Shown: positions 59,501 through 64,000 of the stretch, piece by piece
Numbering within the stretch: position 1 is the first letter of the stretch
Layout of the letters: every line of letters starts with the position of its first letter
NCBI RefSeq assembly: GCF_026745355.1
Contig: NC_079207.1
Coordinates: 12,646,338-12,710,337 of the forward strand
Length of the DNA: 64,000 nucleotides
Origin: Beta vulgaris subsp. vulgaris
Taxonomy: Eukaryota; Streptophyta; Magnoliopsida; Caryophyllales; Amaranthaceae
Reading direction: 5' to 3'
The notes under the pieces: model-generated
Seen by the model: the letters and a program-made list of their open reading frames with translations, nothing else
What the model was told of the DNA's origin: nothing
Database searches by the model: none
Position numbers and translations under genes: made by a program

Positions 59501-62500
59501 CTTTATTAACTACTAAATTTTCCTTTTATTAAAGTTCTATACTACTTCCTCCGTATTTTATTAATTTACCCACTTCTCTGGGCACAGTTTTAAGAGAAAT
59601 AGGTATGTGGGTCGTAGAAGGAAAGAAAAAATATTAATTCATTGGCATATTATATTGAAGTTAATGTTGCGGGGAAAGAAAAGTAGAGTAAGAAGGTAAA
59701 GAAAATAATAAACAATTTGCGGGACCATTCCTAAAACAGGAAAAAAAAAAGTGGGTAAACTAATAAGGGGCAACCCAAAAAGGAAAGTGGGTAAACTAAT
59801 AAAAACCAGAAGGCGTAATCAGTACATACCCATTTTTGGTAACTTTTCCCTCTTGGCTTCACATGTCTACTCTTCACATGGTATTTGGAACCACTTATGT
59901 CTTATATGTCTGTAGTCTCTACTTTTTTCCAGTGCCTAATATATGTGCTCAAGCTATATGTATTATGTAGTGACTAATAAAGGAGGAAGTAGATTCCATA
60001 ATTGATACTTACCAATTATTGTAAACCAAATTACTTTGCATAATTCTGTTTTCATCTAAGCTTTCCCCAACTTTTCTCTCTCCAGCCCTGCACTCTCTTA
60101 CGAGTCTTACCTTTTCTCTCTCTCCAACTTCACGTCTCTTCTCCCACACTCTTTTACATATCCTCTCTCCGACTGCACACTTTCTCTTACTTGTTATCTC
60201 TATCTGTTACTAAATGATTCTTGGATCTTAATTTTCGTGCCAAACCCAATTATGCATACTAACACATGATGGATGGATTAATAGGTTGATTATAATAGCA
60301 TCTACTAGCTCTCTTAGTCAACAGGATAGATAAAGTAGTAAGTTGTTTATCTAGGAATAGTATTATCTTTTATAAATTAACATTGTCTAAGGAAGGGAGA
60401 GGGCCATTCATATTTCATAGTAATGGACTGTATTCTTTTTTCTGATTTAAAATGATCTATGAAGAATCAAAGTTTCATGAGAACTGTTGCAAGCTATTAA
60501 AATAATCCTAGCAAGACCTCCTAAATACTCCCTCTGCTTTTTATTTAGTTGTTCCACTTTGACCATTCATGTCTTTACTTACCAATCAATAAATATTACA
60601 AAAATGTATTATTATGAAAATAGATATTGAGACATATCCAACATCTTACATGACAATGTTTTTTATATATATTAAAAATAAGGCCAAAACTGGTTATGTG
60701 AATAGCGGAAAAAGTCAGAGTGGAACAAGAACAAAACTAATAAAAACGCTGGAAGAACAAGAACAAAACTAAATAAAAACGACGGAAGCATATAGTATGT
60801 CAAGGAGGATCGATCCACAAGGAGATGGTTCAACAAAGATCACTGAATTAATAAACTAAACTGACAAGAATCATTATGTACTTATTAATGAAATAATCTA
60901 AATTATAAGTACATCAATGAATCACTATGTATACAATTCGGGTTTTCATACTAAAAAAAACTAGTAAGTCAATCTATATAGGGCTCATTTGCATTCTTTC
61001 TACAATCACGTCCCTCATAGTCATAACTCATCTTTTAACGCACAACTAGTTAATTGCAAGACTTATTAAATAAGTTTCCGGTAGCTTCTAGATTAGCATA
61101 TATATATAGCCCAAAACCTAGTAAGTATAAGCTACTCATTTATGAGTTATGACTATGGAAACATAATTAGATTCAATTTTAACTCCTAATTAATACACAT
61201 GATACAAATCAAAATAAAACTAATAGAAACATAGATTAAAAAAAAAAAGGAAAGAATGAAAGAAATCACCAATTATGGATAACAAAGATTAATGATGCTT
61301 CATTATAATTACAATGGAAGAAAATCACCAATTAGGGTTAAAATCAAATAAGTGTATTCTAGTCTTCACTGATCATTGCTTTTATTTATTTTAAATTCAA
61401 ATTATAATTTTAATTATTATGATTTCTACATCGAATTCAATTATGCTTTTTATAGTCATGAAGAAGTAGGTTGATTATTAGGATTTTGGATATTTATGTA
61501 TGTTTATGAGGGATTGATAATTCAATTACTTATTAGTTTAATATATCTCTTATTGTTAAATTTTCATGCTAGTCTGTAAATTGGCACAAACTTGTTTATC
61601 ATTCTTGCAGTGACCTAGTTGTGCACACAACGATGAATTTCGCATTGGCTTTCAACAATAGGCAAAATAATCCTTGTCAAAGGGAGAGCGATCATGATAG
61701 TATTAAGGGATGTGATTGTTGAGATAATTCAGAAGAGCCCTGTAGGAATTGAATTATTGGGTTTTTATTATATTTCCTTGAAATTCCAAATTACATGCAT
61801 AATCAATCATGATTCTAGCCCTGATATTCATTTGATTCATATAACTGTTTCATTTGCAGTTACCAAGTTGTGCACCGGGTGATGAAATTCCATATTGGCT
61901 TTCAACAATGGGCAAATCAATCCTTGTCAAAGCGACAACGATCAAAAGAAATGTGAGGTAGGTGATAGATCAACTTATTAGGTTTTCATCATATTTCCTT
62001 AACATCCCGAATTGCATACATTTATGAATCACGATCCTACGCCTTTTATATATTTGTAAATATAATTGTCTAATTTGCTTATAGTTCAAAACAAGTCGTT
62101 ATTCACTACCCAATGAGTTTTGTTAGTTTAGTATATTAATTCATTGATATCAGTTTAACCATCTCCCTCTAGTTCGACCCTGCGTACCCTACTACATAGG
62201 TAGGAGGCCTGTTAGGATCATTTTTTATACGTTGCAAGAGTCATCGACGAATTTTGCTAATTTATATGTGACGTTGCAGTATAGTTTGTCCAAAGCTTCA
62301 GTTTAATTACTTAATAGTCCTACATATGCTTCTCCTCTGCTTAGCTCACTAATCTGTTCACAATTTTACTGGACTCGTGCTTCTTGATATCTTCCTGTTC
62401 TATACTATGCTAGATACCTACATCCACCTCTAGTCCTCTACACTCAAAGAAGAATTCCTACCAAGCAGAAAGTAAAAGTTCTTTCTTCGAGTATACTGAC

Positions 62501-63021
62501 CTTCAAATCATTTAATCCCCCGATATCATCCCAAGACACCTTAGGGATTTCAACTGTGACACCTCTTGTTATGCTTGGACCAACTATAGATCTTGCAAGC
62601 TTCCAATCATCCATTGTGATGCACCACAAACCATCATTTTCTACAATAACTTTTGATCTCTCCAAAGCAGACATGGCTGCCTCACGACATAAAGCTTCCA
62701 AATCAGCCCCCACATATCCATTACATGATGCAGCTACTGCTTGTAAGTCAATACCAGGATCAAGTGGAAGCTTCCTAGTATACAACTGCAAAAACAGAAA
62801 CCTGCATAAATAACAGCTTGGTGGTGAAGGTACCATAGCAAGAGGTTTCTACAGAGAGTAAATTGTTTTGTTGATCTAGACAATATGACCATGCAAGTAG
62901 AGCTTCTTTATCCAAGCTTACCTTCAGTATTTGAAGGCGCTCATGCTCATTAGGGGTTGTCACCTCAAATTCAGCATCAAAACGTCCTGACCTTCTTAGT
63001 GCTGGATCAATAGCATCAATC
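51885..63021 (-). CDS. CDC48B: CDC48B-type AAA+ ATPase, 5' part missing
   Basis: Seven exons on the minus strand: 63021-62922, 62785-62501, 59180-59011, 57100-56972, 54804-54717, 54598-54521 and 52355-51885. All join in frame (1,321 nt). The first visible exon is the end of AAA domain 1 ([16 protein letters not shown], arginine finger), so the N-terminus and D1 Walker motifs lie right of the window. AAA domain 2 is complete: GPPGCSKT (Walker A), MYVGEGE pore loop, ILFFDEAD (Walker B), [17 protein letters not shown] (sensor 1 and arginine fingers), then the C-terminal lid [14 protein letters not shown]. The last ~25 residues hold a hydrophobic stretch ([16 protein letters not shown]), which the Arabidopsis homologue also has. 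The best known match is Arabidopsis CDC48B (At2g03670), a diverged CDC48/p97 relative presumed to unfold or extract proteins; its exact role is unclear. Confidence 0.94.
52356..54520. other. CDC48B intron before the last exon
   Basis: 2.2 kb, AT-rich. It contains scattered TTAGGTCCTT-type words in both orientations (52440-52740 and 53970-54150) that suggest the arms of an old inverted-repeat element, and a run of about 13 G at 53399. Confidence 0.4.
54868..55116. mobile_element. Stowaway MITE in CDC48B intron
   Basis: The inverted ends CTTCCTCCGTTTCTTTTGAAGTG and CTTCCTCCATTTCTTTTTAAGTG (from the right) are flanked by TA (54866-54867 and 55117-55118). 249 bp. Confidence 0.92.
55979..56005. 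repeat. (AAT)n microsatellite
   Basis: About nine AAT units directly left of the foldback element at 56006. They also supply its apparent 9-bp target duplication. Confidence 0.85.
56006..56476. mobile_element. Mutator-like foldback MITE in CDC48B intron
   Basis: ~140-bp inverted arms start GAATTTTTTGTTGGRAAAGACCTA and hold three spaced AAAGACCTA blocks plus TTTGTTACTTAAGACCACCTCAA. Both flanks read ATAATAATA (55997-56005 and 56477-56485), a 9-bp duplication, although it lies in an AAT microsatellite and so is weaker evidence. No ORF. Confidence 0.75.
56507..56560. repeat. (AG)n microsatellite
   Basis: A pure AG run of about 50 bases preceded by a short CA run. Minus-strand Leu-Ser peptides here are artefacts. 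Confidence 0.9.
57101..59010. other. CDC48B intron between the Walker A and Walker B exons
   Basis: 1.9 kb with no exon-like block. It contains CGGACACGACACTTTAC-type words (57990-58260) in partial inverted order and several short AT-rich repeats. Confidence 0.35.
59545..59822. mobile_element. Stowaway-like MITE in CDC48B intron
   Basis: Left end CTTCCTCCGTATTTTATTAATTTACCCACTT pairs with AAGTGGGTAAACTAATAAAAACC near the right end. TA flanks both sides. A second AAGTGGGTAAACTAATAA copy at 59749-59767 shows an internal duplication at the right arm. Confidence 0.65.
60528..60795. mobile_element. Stowaway-like MITE in CDC48B intron
   Basis: Left end CTCCCTCTGCTTTTTATTTAGTTGTTCC pairs with GGAACAAGAACAAAACTAATAAAAACG at the right. 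That right block is repeated as GAACAAGAACAAAACTAAATAAAAACGACGG. TA flanks are at 60526-60527 and 60796-60797. Confidence 0.7.
61607..61944. repeat. Duplicated ~88-bp segment in CDC48B intron
   Basis: 61607-61692 and 61855-61944 share TTGTGCAC, CGATGAA(A)TT, ATTGGCTTTCAACAATRGGCAAA and AATCCTTGTCAAAG. The spacing is about 250 bases, and each copy follows a TTGCAG. Probably part of an uncharacterised repeat. Confidence 0.6.
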
Positions 63022-64000
63022 CTTCGGATATTAGCAACATAGTATTAGTCACAACATGTAAATAAATTTACTGAAATGCTGAAGTGAGAAAAAAAAAAAA
63101 GGATCAGTGATAAGTGTGTCCATCTTGTTTCAACTCCATCTTGGATTGATAATTAAGATCAAGTTTGTAAAGCAGATCACGAACAACTAACAACAGACCA
63201 GACAATCAACAGAACACAAAGTAAAATAAATTATTAGGCCAACATTTCCATTATCAGCTTCTTATAAGCCTCATTTGTATTTCATATTTTGCCTTTTGCT
63301 CTTATATGAAAACACGTAAGATAAAGCGGTACAAACTACAAATAGAAGCTAGATCCAGCTTCCATCATGAATTAGATATAAATAATTAGGCAACTATATG
63401 ATCAAGAAACAACATCCACACTGAGCATTATCTGTGGCAACATACAGCTTAACGATGCCTCACAGCTTTCAAAAAAACTACACTGAAACCAGAGGTCACA
63501 TGTGACTTGAGCACTTGAGCTTACCAATGACAGAAAAATGAATGATAATTCCCTAGACTTTGCCAGGATACAGAACCAGGACAAGATTGATTAACTCAGG
63601 AACACAGGGGCCCTCAAAATATGACACCGCAAAAGAGCAAACATATAAATATATGGTTGTCTTTATTGCAATCTACTATGTGGAGAGACAGCCAATCATA
63701 TTAGGAAAAATTGATTCTAATAATCCAACCTTTCAGCCGTTCGCTCTAATTAATCTTACCTTTTTTTATTATCCAACCTTTTAGCACTATCTGCTTATTT
63801 TTAACCCTAACGTGTTGAAATAGGTTGGTCACCGGCAGATAGGTTAGTTGGACACTTGTCTTGTTCTAATTTAGTTAATCAATTTTAATTTTAATTAACT
63901 TAACTAAAATAAATAACCACCAAACACCACCCCCAAGGCACCACTGCCAACAACATCACCACCACTGCCAACCACCCCCATTTTACCCCACACCACCACC
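63022..64000. other. CDC48B intron running out of the window
   Basis: The preceding exon (D1 Walker B and sensor region) was not found here, so this intron continues beyond 64000. The right edge (63900-64000) is CCACCACC-rich. Confidence 0.45.

Larger units (their letters stand above)
59181..62500. other. Long CDC48B intron (3.3 kb)
   Basis: Separates the inter-domain exon from the Walker A exon of domain 2. It holds two Stowaway elements and an ~88-bp duplicated segment (annotated separately), plus CT-rich tracts (60060-60190). No exon-like sequence was found. Confidence 0.5.

Noticed and set aside
61694..61882. Plus-strand ORF of 62 aa in the CDC48B intron
   Set aside because: It overlaps the duplicated 88-bp segment, shows no domain, and runs against the host gene.

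Overview
This is nuclear DNA from a eudicot plant. It is AT-rich, with multi-exon genes that have GT-AG introns, and it is full of plant transposons (Helitrons, LINEs, hAT, Mutator-like, Tourist and Stowaway elements). The species cannot be proven from the sequence. The repeat content would suit Caryophyllales such as Amaranthaceae, but that is only an impression.

Five conserved genes were reconstructed exon by exon, checking reading frame and splice sites. (1) 4073-9448, minus: a SIK1-type MAP4K/Ste20 (Hippo-like) kinase; its 3' exons lie beyond the left edge. (2) 12320-15055, plus: COQ4, ubiquinone biosynthesis, complete, 235 aa in two coding exons. (3) 17396-19489, minus: SPIRAL1 microtubule protein, complete, 110 aa, with a 5'UTR intron and a TATA box. 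(4) 26558-38394, minus: RID1/DEAH10-type DEAH RNA helicase, complete, 703 aa in 12 coding exons. (5) 51885-63021, minus: CDC48B-type AAA ATPase; its 5' exons lie beyond the right edge.

COQ4, SPIRAL1 and CDC48B are also near neighbours in Arabidopsis (At2g03690, At2g03680, At2g03670). The window therefore keeps an old gene order, with the RID1 homologue (At1g26370 in Arabidopsis) and about 13 kb of transposons now between SPIRAL1 and CDC48B. The five genes act in different processes (growth signalling, mitochondrial quinone synthesis, cortical microtubules, RNA processing, protein unfolding) and are not an operon-like unit.

The rest is layered mobile DNA, much of it with exact boundaries: Helitron ends at 89, 1033-2962, 38904-43977 and 44257; a 5'-truncated LINE inside a Stowaway-like element inside a Helitron (40321-42642); a second truncated LINE (46888-49219); a hAT element with an 8-bp target duplication and a tRNA-like segment (12910-13961); two Mutator-like foldback elements with 9-bp duplications (15991-16625 and 56006-56476); Tourist/PIF-type elements (4846-5820 and 24670-25075); several Stowaways; and a long-inverted-repeat element carrying a GRF zinc-finger ORF (50368-51383). 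I saw no CRISPR array, no rRNA and no intact tRNA. I found no clear new multi-gene system. The strongest leads are the repeated G-T-F-V/I motifs in the kinase, the GRF-carrying element and the nested Helitron/Stowaway/LINE locus.
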